Numbered from the stretch's first letter, positions 25,082 through 33,376 are shown. The stretch is 40,709 nt of DNA from Phenylobacterium sp. (GCF_028290885.1 NZ_JAQGIZ010000002.1:1-40709), one strand, 5' to 3'. Notes: generated by a model from the letters alone, not told the origin. Numbers and translations are program-made.

Positions 25082-25896
25082 CGGGGTTCCCTCCGGTCCG
25101 TGTGGAGTGCAACCAACTGAGTCCGCTCGGCGATGTTCCTTGGGTGCTGCGCCTGAGGTTCCGTCAGTGGTGAAGGACGCAGGTTCGATGGTTCGATGGC
25201 TCGCGGGTCCTCGGCGCGACAGGCAAAGGCGGCCACGAGGTCCGAGGTGGCCATCACTGTCCGCCGGTGGACCGGCTGGCACACGCAGCGCCGATCGCTG
25301 CTGACGCTGACCCAGGGATATCCGGCGTTCTGGGCGCGGCGAAGGTGCTCATGGGTCCTGCGCCATTCCGCGACGAGGTCGACAAAGCGCTCGTCGATCG
25401 TGCCGATGAGACCATCTCTCGCGTCGGATGCTGGCCATTTGTCCGGGCCGGTGGCGATGTAGAGGCGATTCAGAAGCGCGCGATCGAGCGGACCGATGAT
25501 CTGGGCCAACAGACGTCCCACAATCTGGTCGAAGGCTTCAGCGGGCATGACGTAGGAACTGAGCAGCACCGCGCGCCGCGCGCCTTGCCGAGCAGCGAGC
25601 TCCCGTCGCTCGGCTTCGAGAGCTTCTGGGGTGAGCCAGCCCTTGGCCTCACTCTCTGCGATGTGCCTCTGCCACTGGGCCTGCATGCGCCTCCAGCGAG
25701 CCTGCGTAAGAGGGGTGTCTCGCGGGAGGTAGCGTTGGACCCAGTACTCGCTGATCTCCATCAAAGAGGCCACGTCAGTCGGCCTGTCCTTGAGACGGGC
25801 TTCTAGCTCGGCCTTGCGGACCTTGAGCTCCTCATCTGACCACCGCCGGACAACCCGCCAGCCGGCCAGGCCAAACAGCACCTGTTTGAAGTTCAT
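24715..25896 (-). CDS. Unrecognised protein; open frame runs into catalase gene
   Basis: The start is ATG at 25896, with GAGGG upstream. The first 200 residues look like a real protein: [22 protein letters not shown], then helical, charged sequence ([46 protein letters not shown]) and [19 protein letters not shown]. No family is recognised. Coding character continues to about 25195. From there the frame stays open another 160 codons as Arg/Ser/Pro-rich sequence, overlapping the catalase N terminus in another frame down to 24715. That tail is probably not natural: the true stop may have been lost by a frameshift or substitution. Treat the right-hand two thirds as the gene and the left end as unknown. 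Confidence 0.5.
   Translation of the reverse strand: MNFKQVLFGLAGWRVVRRWSDEELKVRKAELEARLKDRPTDVASLMEISEYWVQRYLPRDTPLTQARWRRMQAQWQRHIAESEAKGWLTPEALEAERRELAARQGARRAVLLSSYVMPAEAFDQIVGRLLAQIIGPLDRALLNRLYIATGPDKWPASDARDGLIGTIDERFVDLVAEWRRTHEHLRRAQNAGYPWVSVSSDRRCVCQPVHRRTVMATSDLVAAFACRAEDPRAIEPSNLRPSPLTEPQAQHPRNIAERTQLVALHTDRREPRWLGRPPTRSLRTLTASSRARAQSRPSLPRVRRSQCRMPSPRAPAARPTRRRPARALCSPPSKARPSPTTRTPCAPVRAAQACSRTSTSARRSSTSTTSAFRSGSCTPGGTAPTASSSLPSP
25115..25139 (-). promoter_or_regulatory. Predicted EcfG (general stress) promoter of the catalase gene
   Basis: On the minus strand GGAAC (25139-25135) is followed after 16 bases by AGTT (25118-25115), close to the consensus GGAAC-N16/17-cGTT; the first base of the -10 is the least conserved. 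Predicted start of transcription is about 25 bases before the catalase ATG. Confidence 0.5.
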
Positions 25897-25925
25897 CTGA
25901 CGCGGCCCTCGCCCTCGGCGATCAT

Positions 25926-25949
25926 TATGGAAAATCGTCATATGGAAAA
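25926..25949. promoter_or_regulatory. Direct repeats upstream of the XRE regulator
   Basis: TATGGAAAA occurs at 25926-25934 and again at 25941-25949, a 15-base period, in the short gap between the divergent unrecognised gene and the XRE regulator. Position and AT-richness against a GC-rich background suggest a binding site, perhaps for the XRE protein itself. Confidence 0.35.
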
Positions 25950-25993
25950 GGCGCATTTAGTTCTTCGGCCCCTTGCGCACCGGCGGGCCGCGA

Positions 25994-26251
25994 ATGCCGA
26001 AGACGATTTTCACGGGCGCAAATCGGGCCGTCGTCGACGTGTTGCGGCAGGCCCGCCTCGACGCCGGCCTAACCCAGCAGGATCTGGCGCTCAGGATTTC
26101 GAGGGACCAAAGCCACGTCTCGCTGATCGAGGGCTCTCAGCGGCGCCTCGACTTAGTCGAATTCCATCGCCTGGCGCGGGCCCTTGACCGGGACCCTGTG
26201 CAGCTGTTTGCGATGATCTCCGCCAAGCTCGACCATCATCGCGTCGACTAA
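25994..26251 (+). CDS. XRE-family helix-turn-helix regulator
   Basis: An 85-residue protein that is almost only a Cro/C1-type HTH: VVDVLRQARLDAGLTQQDLALRISRDQSHVSLIEGSQRRLDLVEFHRLARALDRDPVQLF covers about residues 14-73. ATG at 25994 is preferred over an in-frame TTG at 25973. Such small XRE proteins act as repressors, often of themselves or a neighbouring gene. It is divergent from the unrecognised gene at 25896, and the DUF6880 gene follows 97 bases downstream. The nearby TATGGAAAA repeats are possible operators. Confidence 0.75.
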   Translation: MPKTIFTGANRAVVDVLRQARLDAGLTQQDLALRISRDQSHVSLIEGSQRRLDLVEFHRLARALDRDPVQLFAMISAKLDHHRVD

Positions 26252-26347
26252 GTCGAGCCCCGGACGTCCACGGTCGCGGGCGCACTCTCGAGCGGAGAGC
26301 CAGATACGCGATTTGACGTGGGGGGCAGCCTGGTCGATCCGGAAGCC

Positions 26348-27607
26348 ATGAAGACTCCCACGGTCGCGAGCCTCAAGCGCGTCAACGTCGAGAACCTCAC
26401 AAACCTCGGCGCCGAGCGGCTGGCCGAAATCCTGGTGCAGGCCGCGGCCAGCCGCCCGGATCTGAAGCGTCGGCTGCGCATGGAACTTGCCGCCGAACAG
26501 GGGGCGGACCACCTCGTTCTGGAGATCGACCGGCGAGTTGCCTCGCTTGAGGCCAGCCGCTCGAAGGTCTCCTGGCGCAAGCGCGCCAGCTTTGTCGGCG
26601 ACCTGGATATCCTGCGAAGCCTGATCGCCGAGCGGCTGGCCGCACTTGATCCGACCTTGGCGCTGGATCGGATGTGGGCCTTCATGGAGCTAGCCCGCCG
26701 GCTGGGCCTGCGCGTCCGCGATCGGGACGGGGCGCTGGCGGAGATCTTCGCGCGCGGCGCTGGGGATATCGGCGAGCTGGCGGTCGGGTTCGACCCAATG
26801 CAGGTCGCCTCGACCCTCGTGGAAGCGCTCGCCCGCGATCCGAACAGCTGGATCGACTGGCTGCCGCGGCTGACCGCGACCGCGCCGCGCCCGGTGCTCA
26901 AGGCTGCGCTGGCCCTGTTGCCGGTGCGCGTAGGCGCCGTGCCGGGGTGGGGTGAGCTCACCCGCGCGCTGGCCGACGCGGTGGGGGACGCCGCGGCCTA
27001 CCGCGCCACTTTCTCGCCCAACGCCCTCCGCGACCCTTCGGCGGCCGCCGAGGTGGCGCAGCGGCTGCTCGCCGCGGGTGACGTGGAGGAGGCCGGCCGC
27101 CTGCTGAGCGCCGCCCAGGCCGCCGGGCTGGCCGCCCGCGGCCAGCCGATCGCGCCGGACTTCGGCTGGGAGAGCGCCTGGATTGACTACCTCGAGCAGT
27201 CCGGCCAGGGCGAGGCCGCCCAGGACGCGCGCTGGAGCTCGTTCGAACGGACGCTGTCGGCGGAACGCGCGCGGGCGTTCACCCAGCGGCTCCCCGACTT
27301 CGAGGATGTCGAAGCCGAGAGCCGGGCCTTTGCCTACGCGGCGGCCCATGCGGATGTCGAAAAGGCCTTGGCGTTTCTGGTCGGCTGGCCGGCGCTGCCG
27401 GAGGCAGCCCGGCTGATCGCCGCCCGCGGCGACGAGATCAAGGTTGGGGCCGAGACGGCCGAGCTTTGGGCGCGGCGCCTGCAGGCGCGACAGCCGGCCG
27501 CGGCGCACAGCCTTCTGCGCAAGGCGGCCGCGGCGGCCTTCCGGCGCCGCGACTTCGCCACCTGCGACCGGCTGACGGCGGAGGCCGAAGCGATAAATGG
27601 CACCTAG
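26348..27607 (+). CDS. DUF6880 family protein
   Basis: A 419-residue all-helical cytoplasmic protein of the DUF6880 family. The conserved N terminus MKTPTVASLKRVNVENLTNLGAERLAEILVQAA followed by RPDLKRRLRMELA is clearly seen. The remainder consists of Ala/Leu-rich helices with repeat character (LLAAGDVEEAGRLLSAAQAAGL, LPDFEDVEAESRAFAYAAAHADVEKALAFL), resembling TPR/HEAT-like solenoids. ATG at 26348 begins the conserved part. Function is unknown; the family is widespread in alphaproteobacteria as a single gene. Plus-strand companion of the XRE regulator. Confidence 0.78.
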   Translation: MKTPTVASLKRVNVENLTNLGAERLAEILVQAAASRPDLKRRLRMELAAEQGADHLVLEIDRRVASLEASRSKVSWRKRASFVGDLDILRSLIAERLAALDPTLALDRMWAFMELARRLGLRVRDRDGALAEIFARGAGDIGELAVGFDPMQVASTLVEALARDPNSWIDWLPRLTATAPRPVLKAALALLPVRVGAVPGWGELTRALADAVGDAAAYRATFSPNALRDPSAAAEVAQRLLAAGDVEEAGRLLSAAQAAGLAARGQPIAPDFGWESAWIDYLEQSGQGEAAQDARWSSFERTLSAERARAFTQRLPDFEDVEAESRAFAYAAAHADVEKALAFLVGWPALPEAARLIAARGDEIKVGAETAELWARRLQARQPAAAHSLLRKAAAAAFRRRDFATCDRLTAEAEAINGT

Positions 27608-27943
27608 CCCAGGCCGCCATGCCGAGACGGGTGGACATGGAAGAGTTCCGCCAGGGCTACGTTGGCCAATTGGTGGCGGGCGTGGACCGGGTCGAAATCG
27701 ACGCATGTAACCGCAGTTGGGCGCGAAGGGTTCGAGTCCGGGTCCGTCGGCCTGTAATGCCGGCTCCTGACTCATCTCTCCCGTTGGGAACGTCCGGATT
27801 CGGCGCAGTCGCGATGAGTCTGCCAACGGCGAGCTTCCGGCGCTGAGCCAACGGGCGAAATCGGGGGGTTAGCGGAAGTTGGCCCGCCGCCAACGAACGC
27901 CCGCTTCTGACTCGTCTTGCAGACATTCGCCGTTCCGCATCAG
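27608..27943. repeat. Gene-free stretch with hairpin and imperfect repeat
   Basis: About 336 bases between the convergent DUF6880 and aldo/keto-reductase genes. It contains a short hairpin at 27878-27894 (GTTGGC-CCGCC-GCCAAC) and two similar words, CTCCTGACTCATCT near 27764 and CTTCTGACTCGTCT near 27904. An isolated tRNA T-arm-like word occurs at 27728-27739. No ORF with coding character was found. It may be a decayed intergenic repeat element. Confidence 0.35.
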
Positions 27944-28825
27944 CTAGGTCTCCCGCCGGCCGCCGAGCGCCCAGAGGTCCCGCATATGTCGGTCGGTCAG
28001 AACCACCTCGCAGGCTGCGAGATTCTCCTCCAGGTGCGCCACCGAGGCGGTACCGGGGATCAGGATCGTCGCGGGGGATGTCTGGAGAAGCCACGCAAGC
28101 GCCACCTGCCGGGGCGACGCGTCTGCCTCTCGTGCGATCCTCGCCAGGACTTCCGACCCCGCCACGCTCTCGATATGCAGCGGCCAGAAGGGAATGAAGG
28201 CGATGCCGTTCGCCTCGCAATGGACCAGGACGTCCGCGTAGTTCCGGACGGCAAGGTTGTAGATGTTCTGCACCGTGGCGATCTCGACGACGGCACGGGC
28301 GCGCTCGATTTCCTCGACGCTGACCTGGGACAGGCCGACGTGGCGGATTTTCCCCTCATCCCGCAGCGTGCGGAAAACGCTCATCGTCTCCTCGATCGGC
28401 GTCGCGGGATCCACGCGGTGCAGCTGGTAGAGGTCGATCCGTTCGACGCCCAGGTCGCGCAGGCTGCCCTCCACCGCCGCACGGATGTGGGCCTCCGTTC
28501 CGTTCATCGACATGCCGGGGTTCTCGCGGGTCGCCGGACCGCTGCGCAACAGGCCGCCCTTGGTGGCGATCACCAGGCCCGGCGAATAGGGGCTGAGCGC
28601 CTCGCGGATCAGGCGCTCATTGTCGCCGGGGCCGTAGACGTCGGCGGTGTCGATGAAGTCGACGCCCCGCTCCACTGCGCGGCGCAGCACCGCGCGCGCA
28701 TTGTCCGGATCGAGGGGCGGTCCCCAGACACCCGGCCCGGTCAGTTGCATGGCGCCGAAGCCCATGCGGTGGACGGGGAGGTCCCCGCCAATATGAAACA
28801 CGCCGTCCTGGTCCGCCGATGTCAT
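27944..28825 (-). CDS. Aldo/keto reductase
   Basis: A 293-residue NADPH-dependent aldo/keto reductase with a TIM-barrel fold. The catalytic tetrad is visible: Asp59 and Tyr64 (FIDTADVYGPG), Lys89 (IATKGG), His136 (YQLHRVD). The C-terminal ILIPGTASVAHLEENL is the cofactor phosphate-binding segment. ATG at 28825 has AAGGGA upstream; the longer open frame is not conserved. Family members reduce aldehydes and ketones. It is the last gene of a minus-strand group that starts with a broken SDR gene at 31703, so it likely belongs to a carbonyl detoxification or degradation operon under the divergent GlxA-type regulator. Confidence 0.9.
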   Translation of the reverse strand: MTSADQDGVFHIGGDLPVHRMGFGAMQLTGPGVWGPPLDPDNARAVLRRAVERGVDFIDTADVYGPGDNERLIREALSPYSPGLVIATKGGLLRSGPATRENPGMSMNGTEAHIRAAVEGSLRDLGVERIDLYQLHRVDPATPIEETMSVFRTLRDEGKIRHVGLSQVSVEEIERARAVVEIATVQNIYNLAVRNYADVLVHCEANGIAFIPFWPLHIESVAGSEVLARIAREADASPRQVALAWLLQTSPATILIPGTASVAHLEENLAACEVVLTDRHMRDLWALGGRRET

Positions 28826-28909
28826 CGCTTTATCCCTTCGCCTTGCAACGACAGACGGCCTTCGACGGTCCGTCCGCGATGGCCCCATGGACCGAGGCTC
28901 GATCGCCAT

Positions 28910-29401
28910 CTAGGACGCGGCTTTCTCCAGCGCCGCCTGCAAGTCGCGATCGAGCTGCTGTGCTACAAGATCGACCGCCTCGTCGCGGAATTGGCCAAAG
29001 ACAGAAGCCGGCCGGTCATACTCGAAGGCGACGCCCGCTTCGCTGTCCTCGCGCAGGAGCACGCGGATGGGCGCGTAGAGGCCGGCCGAGATCTGGTGTC
29101 GGGTCATCCGCGACGCGGTGAGCGGATTGCCGATGTCATATAGCAACGCGCGGCGCCGAAGGCCGGCCACGGCGACCAGGGCGCCGTGATCCCGGAAGCC
29201 GAAGATCAACAGGGGCGCCGCGGCCTCAAGCTCTCGCAAGGCGCGCTCGGCTTCGCCATAGCGCAGGAGCGTGAAGATCCCATCGTCGATCCGCGGCAGC
29301 AGCCCCTCCAGGCTGGTCCTGACGCGGTCGAACGCGTGGCTGGAGCGGATCGTGACGTGCTCGATGGAGACCGTCTGCTGGCTGTAGCCTTGATGTGTCA
29401 T
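28910..29401 (-). CDS. DUF302 domain protein
   Basis: A 163-residue soluble protein of the DUF302 type. The typical layout is seen: an N-terminal strand with SIEHVTIRSSHAFDRVRTSLEGLLP, a middle segment FGFRDHGALV, and IGNPLTASRMTRHQISAGLYAPIRVLLRED, which matches the conserved NP..A......P..A...P.R.L.... core. The function of DUF302 is unknown; a lipid or small-molecule binding role has been suggested for the fold. The start ATG overlaps the stop of the alpha/beta hydrolase gene (ATGA), so the two are translationally coupled. The aldo/keto reductase gene follows 84 bases later. Confidence 0.75.
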   Translation of the reverse strand: MTHQGYSQQTVSIEHVTIRSSHAFDRVRTSLEGLLPRIDDGIFTLLRYGEAERALRELEAAAPLLIFGFRDHGALVAVAGLRRRALLYDIGNPLTASRMTRHQISAGLYAPIRVLLREDSEAGVAFEYDRPASVFGQFRDEAVDLVAQQLDRDLQAALEKAAS

Positions 29402-30231
29402 AGCAGGTCATCCTTCCGAGGTTGCGGGTTCGACCCAGGGCCGTCCGAGCGCGCGCCCTGGGCGCGCGCCGCCTCCAGGATCAGGGTCGTGATGTCCGCG
29501 GGATGCGAGATCATCGACAGATGGCTGGCCTTCACCTCGATCGTCCTGGCCCCCATCCGACTGGCCATGAACCGTTCGAGATCCGGATTGATGGTCCGAT
29601 CCTCCGTCGAGACAGCGTAGAAGCTCGGCTTCGAGCGCCAGGCCGCGCGCGTGGTCCTGCCGGTCAGGAGTGCCCTGTTGAAGGGCTGCTGTACGGCGTA
29701 GAGCACCCTCGCCTTGGCGGCCGGCACGTCACCTGCGAAATCGCGCAGGAACGCGACCTCGGTGAGGCGACCTTCATCGCCATCGAATACGATCCCGGCG
29801 GTGGCCGGCGGCGTGGGAAAGGTCTTGGCCAAGGCCGCGTAGTCCTCGGCCGCGTCCGGCGCCCGCGCCGCCACATAGACCAAGGCCGAGACGTTGGGGT
29901 GCAGGCCGGCCTCGGTGACGATCATCCCGGAGAAGGAATGCCCCACCAGAACCGTCGGTCCGTCCTGCCGCGCCAGCACCCGCTCGGCCGCGGCCACCGC
30001 GTCGGGAAGCGTCGTCAGCGGGTTCTGGACGGAAGTCGCGTTGAGCCCCGCCGCCTGCAACCGCGCGATCACCTCGGACCAGCATGAGCCGTCGGCGAAC
30101 AGCCCATGCACAAGCACGACGTTGCGGGCCTTCGGCGGCGGGGACGCCGCGACGGCGCCGACCGGGGCGGCGAGCGAAGCGGCAGCGCCGGCGAGCAAGG
30201 TCGCCGACAGGACACGTCGGTTGATCAGCAT
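29398..30231 (-). CDS. Exported alpha/beta hydrolase
   Basis: A 277-residue alpha/beta hydrolase. Residues 1-29 look like a twin-Arg or Sec signal (MLINRRVLSATLLAGAAASLAAP). The oxyanion motif VHGLFADGS at 41-49, the nucleophile Ser99 in VGHSFSGMI and the His in KASHLSMISHP are visible; the acid is probably Asp in STEDRTINPDLE. This signature (HGLFADGSCW... GHSFSG) is typical of small esterase-like hydrolases often annotated as alpha/beta fold hydrolase or haloperoxidase-like proteins. The gene lies in a minus-strand operon; stop overlaps DUF302 start; the NTF2-like gene precedes it by 34 bases. Confidence 0.87.
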   Translation of the reverse strand: MLINRRVLSATLLAGAAASLAAPVGAVAASPPPKARNVVLVHGLFADGSCWSEVIARLQAAGLNATSVQNPLTTLPDAVAAAERVLARQDGPTVLVGHSFSGMIVTEAGLHPNVSALVYVAARAPDAAEDYAALAKTFPTPPATAGIVFDGDEGRLTEVAFLRDFAGDVPAAKARVLYAVQQPFNRALLTGRTTRAAWRSKPSFYAVSTEDRTINPDLERFMASRMGARTIEVKASHLSMISHPADITTLILEAARAQGARSDGPGSNPQPRKDDLL

Positions 30232-30265
30232 GAGGCCTCTCCTTGGCTCGACGCCCTGAGCCCGA

Positions 30266-30805
30266 TCACCGGTTGGCGGCGGGCGCCGGCGGCGCCGGCG
30301 GAACGGGAAGGATGATCTCGGTGGCCACCTTCCAGTCCGGACCGACCTTGATCCAATTGAGGATCAGCAGGAACGGCTTCGGGGTCCCGTCCTGTCCGGC
30401 ATAGGAAACGGTGATGGTCGCCGGCGCATAGGATTCCGCGGTCTCCGGCGTCAGGCCTACGACCTTGAGCTTCGAGAAGTCCGGCTGAAGCACGACCGGC
30501 CCGGAGGCCGCGATATCGTGCAGCTTCTGGTCGATCGCCGCGTTGCCCCAGAAGCCGGCCCATTGGCCCTCCGATGGGATCGCGCTCTTCGCGACCAGCA
30601 GGGCGGACGGCGATTGCCAGAACATCTGGTGCAGGGCCTTGATGTCGTGACGGTTAGCCAGCGCGATGAGCCTGCCGAAGTTCGATCGGATGGTGCTCAG
30701 GGTGGCCGGCGACAGCGGTTCCGCAGGGTGGGCGGGCGCCGCCGAGACGGACCCGGCGGACAAGGCCGCCACGGCGAGGGCGGCGAGGTAGAGCGTTTTG
30801 CGCAT
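30266..30805 (-). CDS. Exported NTF2/SnoaL-like protein
   Basis: A 179-residue exported protein. ATG at 30805 with CCGGAG upstream gives a clear Sec signal (MRKTLYLAALAVAALSAGSVSA). The mature part has the cone-shaped NTF2-like pattern: a first helix (ATLSTIRSNFGRLIALANRHDIKALHQMFW), then strands ending in FLLILNWIKVGPDWKVATEIIL. The ANRHDIKALHQMFW segment resembles the ration of SnoaL-like domains, which bind or convert small hydrophobic molecules. A Pro/Ala tail ends it. The assignment to the superfamily rests on the pattern only. Same-strand neighbours suggest one operon. Confidence 0.6.
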   Translation of the reverse strand: MRKTLYLAALAVAALSAGSVSAAPAHPAEPLSPATLSTIRSNFGRLIALANRHDIKALHQMFWQSPSALLVAKSAIPSEGQWAGFWGNAAIDQKLHDIAASGPVVLQPDFSKLKVVGLTPETAESYAPATITVSYAGQDGTPKPFLLILNWIKVGPDWKVATEIILPVPPAPPAPAANR

Positions 30806-30899
30806 GGCCAACTCCGGAGCTGCGGGCCCGGACATCCGAGCCCTCTGGTGAGCCGAACCGCGGCGGGCGCGCGGGGGTGCGCGCCTGCCGCGAACGTCG

Positions 30900-31703
30900 C
30901 TAGGCTGCCGCCGTCTGCCGATACCTCGCGGCCGGCGTGTTCCGCGACAGGTTGGGCATCAGCTTCTGGCGCGCCGCCTCGTAGTCGTCCCAATCGGCAG
31001 CGTCCGGCAGCGACGGGATGGTGACGAGTTCGCCCTGGTCGAAGCCCGCTAGCGCCGCATCGACCACGTCCTCGGCGTTCATCACGATCTCGGCCGGCAG
31101 GTTCGAGATCGGCAGGCCGGCGCGCTCCCAGAGTTCCGTCGCCGTCGCGCCCGGGAGGACCGCCTGGACCCGCACCTTCTTGTCCGCGAGTTCCTTGTGC
31201 AGCGACAGCGAGAGCGCCAGCACGAACGCCTTGGTGCCCCCGTAGACGCCATTGAGGATTTCCGGGGCGATGCCGACGATCGACCCGATATTGATGATCG
31301 CGCCGCCGCCGCGCTCGACGAAGGCGGGGACCGCCGCATAGGCCAGCCGCATGGGCGCGCGGACGTTGATGGCGATCAGCTCGTCCATCTTGTCGACGTC
31401 GGAGGCCAGCAGGGGGGCCGCAGCGCCGATGCCCGCGTTGTTGACGAAGAGGTTGATGCCGGCGTTCTGCTTGAGGACCGCCTCGACCTTCGCCAGGCCG
31501 TCGCCCGCGAGATCCGCCACGATCACCTCGACCTAGCGGCCGTATTGGACGCAAAGATGTTCGGCCAGCACGGCGAGCCGTTCGTGGTTGCGAGCCACCA
31601 GGATCAGGTCGTAGCCGCGCGCCGCCAGGCGGTCGGCGTAGATGGCGCCGATCCCCGAGGATGCGCCGGTGACGAGGGCCGTCCCTTTGGATGCGCCGCT
31701 CAT
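30900..31703 (-). pseudogene. SDR oxidoreductase gene interrupted by an in-frame amber codon
   Basis: A 267-codon classical SDR. ATG at 31703 with GGAG upstream starts [19 protein letters not shown], the cofactor motif. Codon 57 (31535-31533) is TAG, directly before V-E-V-I-V-A-D-L. The same frame then continues through NNAGIG, NIGSIVG and VYGGTK (catalytic Tyr/Lys) to a normal end at 30900. One base substitution (CAG or AAG to TAG) explains the break. Either the gene is a fresh pseudogene, or the base is a sequencing error. It would be the first gene of the operon ending with the aldo/keto reductase. A GTG restart at 31526 would lack the cofactor site. Confidence 0.82.
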
Positions 31704-31766
31704 TTTCTTCTCCTCAAAAAGTGCGCCCGCGATCTGCGTGCAGGCCCTGAACATGAAGGGTCTGGC

Positions 31767-31816
31767 GCGTGTCTCAAATGTCATATATGCAGCGATTTAG
31801 GCCATAGAGGACACGC
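31767..31816. promoter_or_regulatory. Inverted repeat in divergent promoter region
   Basis: GCGTGTC (31767-31773) and GACACGC (31810-31816) face each other around an AT-rich core containing CATATATG (31782-31789). The position between the divergent SDR and GlxA genes suits a regulator site, but the arms are far apart. Confidence 0.3.
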
Positions 31817-31818
31817 CT

Positions 31819-32757
31819 GTGCAGCAGATCGGCTTCGTTGTCTTCCCGAACTTCCAGGTGATGAGCTTCGCCGCGATCTCCGTCTTCGAGATGGCCAACG
31901 TGGTCCTCGATAGCCCCGCCTACGCCGTCACCCTCCTGTCGGAGACAGGCGGATTGGTGCACTCGTCCGCGGGCTTCTCGGTGGAAACGCAAACGTTCGC
32001 GCGAACGCGCTTCGACACCCTGATCATTGGCGCCAGCAACGTGGTGGAGCCCGTGTCGACGGGGCTGCTCGAGTTCGTGCGGCGATCGATGGAGAGGTCT
32101 CGCCGCGTCGCGGCGCCCTGCACCGGCGCCTTCGTCCTAGCCGAAGCCGGCGTGCTCGAAGGGCGCAAGGTGACAACCCATTGGCTGTTCGCCAGGGAAC
32201 TCCAGGCCCGCTTTCCCGGCTTGCAGGTGGAGGAGGATCGCATCTACATCGTCGACGGACCGGTGTGGACCTCGGCCGGCATGACTGCGGGCATCGATCT
32301 GGCGCTAGCCATGGTCGAAGGGGATCATGGGCCAGAGGTGGCCCGTTCGGTCGCGCGCAAGCTCGTCGTCTATCACCGGCGGGCGGGCGGCCAGTCGCAG
32401 TTCTCGGCGCTGCTGGAATTGGCGCCGAGGTCCGACCGGATCCAGAAGGCGCTCGAGCACGCGGCGGCGAACCTGCGAAGCGAGTTGTCGGTGGACGAGC
32501 TCGCGGCCGCCGCCCGGCTCAGCCCGCGCCAATTCAGCCGGGCGTTCAAGGACGAGACCGGCCAGTCCCCGGCGAAGGCCGTCGAGAACATCCGCGTGGA
32601 GGCCGCGCGCCTGATGATGGAGCAGGGGCGCCACTCCATGGACGTCATCGCCGACGAGACCGGCTTTGGCGACCGGGAGCGCATGCGGCGGGCCTTCCTG
32701 AGGACCCTCGGCCAGCCCCCGCAGGCGATCCGTCGTAGCGCACGAAACGCCGCCTGA
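31819..32757 (+). CDS. GlxA-type AraC regulator with DJ-1/PfpI domain
   Basis: A 312-residue transcription regulator. The N-terminal half (residues 1-170) is a DJ-1/PfpI-like amidotransferase fold, with Cys in VAAPCTGAFVLAEAGVL at the nucleophile elbow and TTHW after it. The C-terminal part (about 215-310) is an AraC double helix-turn-helix: LSVDELAAAARLSPRQFSRAFKDETGQSPAKAVENIRVEAARLM and IADETGFGDRERMRRAFLRTLGQPP. Such GlxA-like regulators control local catabolic genes in response to small molecules. Start is GTG at 31819. It diverges from the SDR-to-aldo/keto-reductase operon across 115 bases, so that operon is its likely target. Confidence 0.9.
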   Translation: MQQIGFVVFPNFQVMSFAAISVFEMANVVLDSPAYAVTLLSETGGLVHSSAGFSVETQTFARTRFDTLIIGASNVVEPVSTGLLEFVRRSMERSRRVAAPCTGAFVLAEAGVLEGRKVTTHWLFARELQARFPGLQVEEDRIYIVDGPVWTSAGMTAGIDLALAMVEGDHGPEVARSVARKLVVYHRRAGGQSQFSALLELAPRSDRIQKALEHAAANLRSELSVDELAAAARLSPRQFSRAFKDETGQSPAKAVENIRVEAARLMMEQGRHSMDVIADETGFGDRERMRRAFLRTLGQPPQAIRRSARNAA

Positions 32758-32768
32758 GAGCGCGCCGG

Positions 32769-33236
32769 TTAGCCGCCGGTTTGGGACGCCGCATAGCGTT
32801 CGAGGGACTCGCGCAGCCGGACAATATCGTCCTTCAGGCTCTCGAGTTCCGCGTCGCTCAGCCCCGAGGCCTCCTGGATGCAGGACGGAAGGCGGGACGC
32901 CCTCTGCTGCAGCGCCGCGCCCTGGGCGGTCAGCCGCACCCGAACCTGGCGCTCATCCGCGAGATCGCGGCGACGGCTCACCAGGCCGAGACCCTCCAGG
33001 CGCTTCAGCAGTGGCGTCAGCGTGCTGTACTCTAGCGACAGCTGGTCGCCGAGGTCGCCGACGGTCTGGTCGTCCTTTTCCCACAGCGCGGTCATCACGA
33101 GATACTGCGGATAGGTCAGGCCGAGGTCGTCGAGCAACGGCTTGTAGACGCGATTGAAGGCGTGGCCGGCCGCATAGACGGCGAAGCAGAGAAAGTCGTC
33201 CAGCTTCAGCCCGTCGAGGCTCTTGGTCTTCGGCAT
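32769..33236 (-). CDS. OhrR-like MarR-family redox regulator
   Basis: A 155-residue winged-helix repressor. ATG at 33236 with TGGAG upstream. The N-terminal segment LDDFLCFAVYAAGHAFNRVYKPLLDDLGLTYPQYLVM is the OhrR signature, with Cys17 at the site that peroxides oxidise in OhrR. The wing and recognition helix follow (TVGDLGDQLSLEYSTLTPLLKRLEGLGLVSRRRDLADERQVRVRLTAQG). OhrR proteins repress organic peroxide resistance genes until the Cys is oxidised. Here the divergent gene is an HSL-type esterase, not Ohr. Two copies of ATCGTGCACGA(T) lie between the genes and are the likely operators. Confidence 0.88.
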   Translation of the reverse strand: MPKTKSLDGLKLDDFLCFAVYAAGHAFNRVYKPLLDDLGLTYPQYLVMTALWEKDDQTVGDLGDQLSLEYSTLTPLLKRLEGLGLVSRRRDLADERQVRVRLTAQGAALQQRASRLPSCIQEASGLSDAELESLKDDIVRLRESLERYAASQTGG

Positions 33237-33267
33237 CGGTGGCTCCAGGTGGTTCGCAAACAGAGAT

Positions 33268-33281
33268 AATCGTGCACGATT
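33268..33281. promoter_or_regulatory. MarR operator candidate 1
   Basis: The perfect palindrome AATCGTGCACGATT lies 32 bases before the MarR start codon. The core recurs at 33325-33335. A dimeric MarR protein would bind such a site; binding here would shut off its own gene. Confidence 0.6.
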
Positions 33282-33324
33282 TAACCGCAAGCGCCTTGAT
33301 TGCCGCGGAGCCGCACCCAGATAG

Positions 33325-33345
33325 ATCGTGCACGAGGAAATCGTG
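33325..33345. promoter_or_regulatory. MarR operator candidate 2 plus half site
   Basis: ATCGTGCACGA at 33325-33335 followed by a further AATCGTG half site at 33339-33345, close to the esterase start (33377). The centre is 56 bases from the first palindrome. Confidence 0.55.
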
Positions 33346-33376
33346 TAAGTTCTAATTTCAGATAGAGATCACTCCG

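Noticed and set aside
27728..27739. tRNA T-arm-like word GGGTTCGAGTCC
   Set aside because: The flanking bases do not form a T stem, and no acceptor, D or anticodon arms can be fitted around it.
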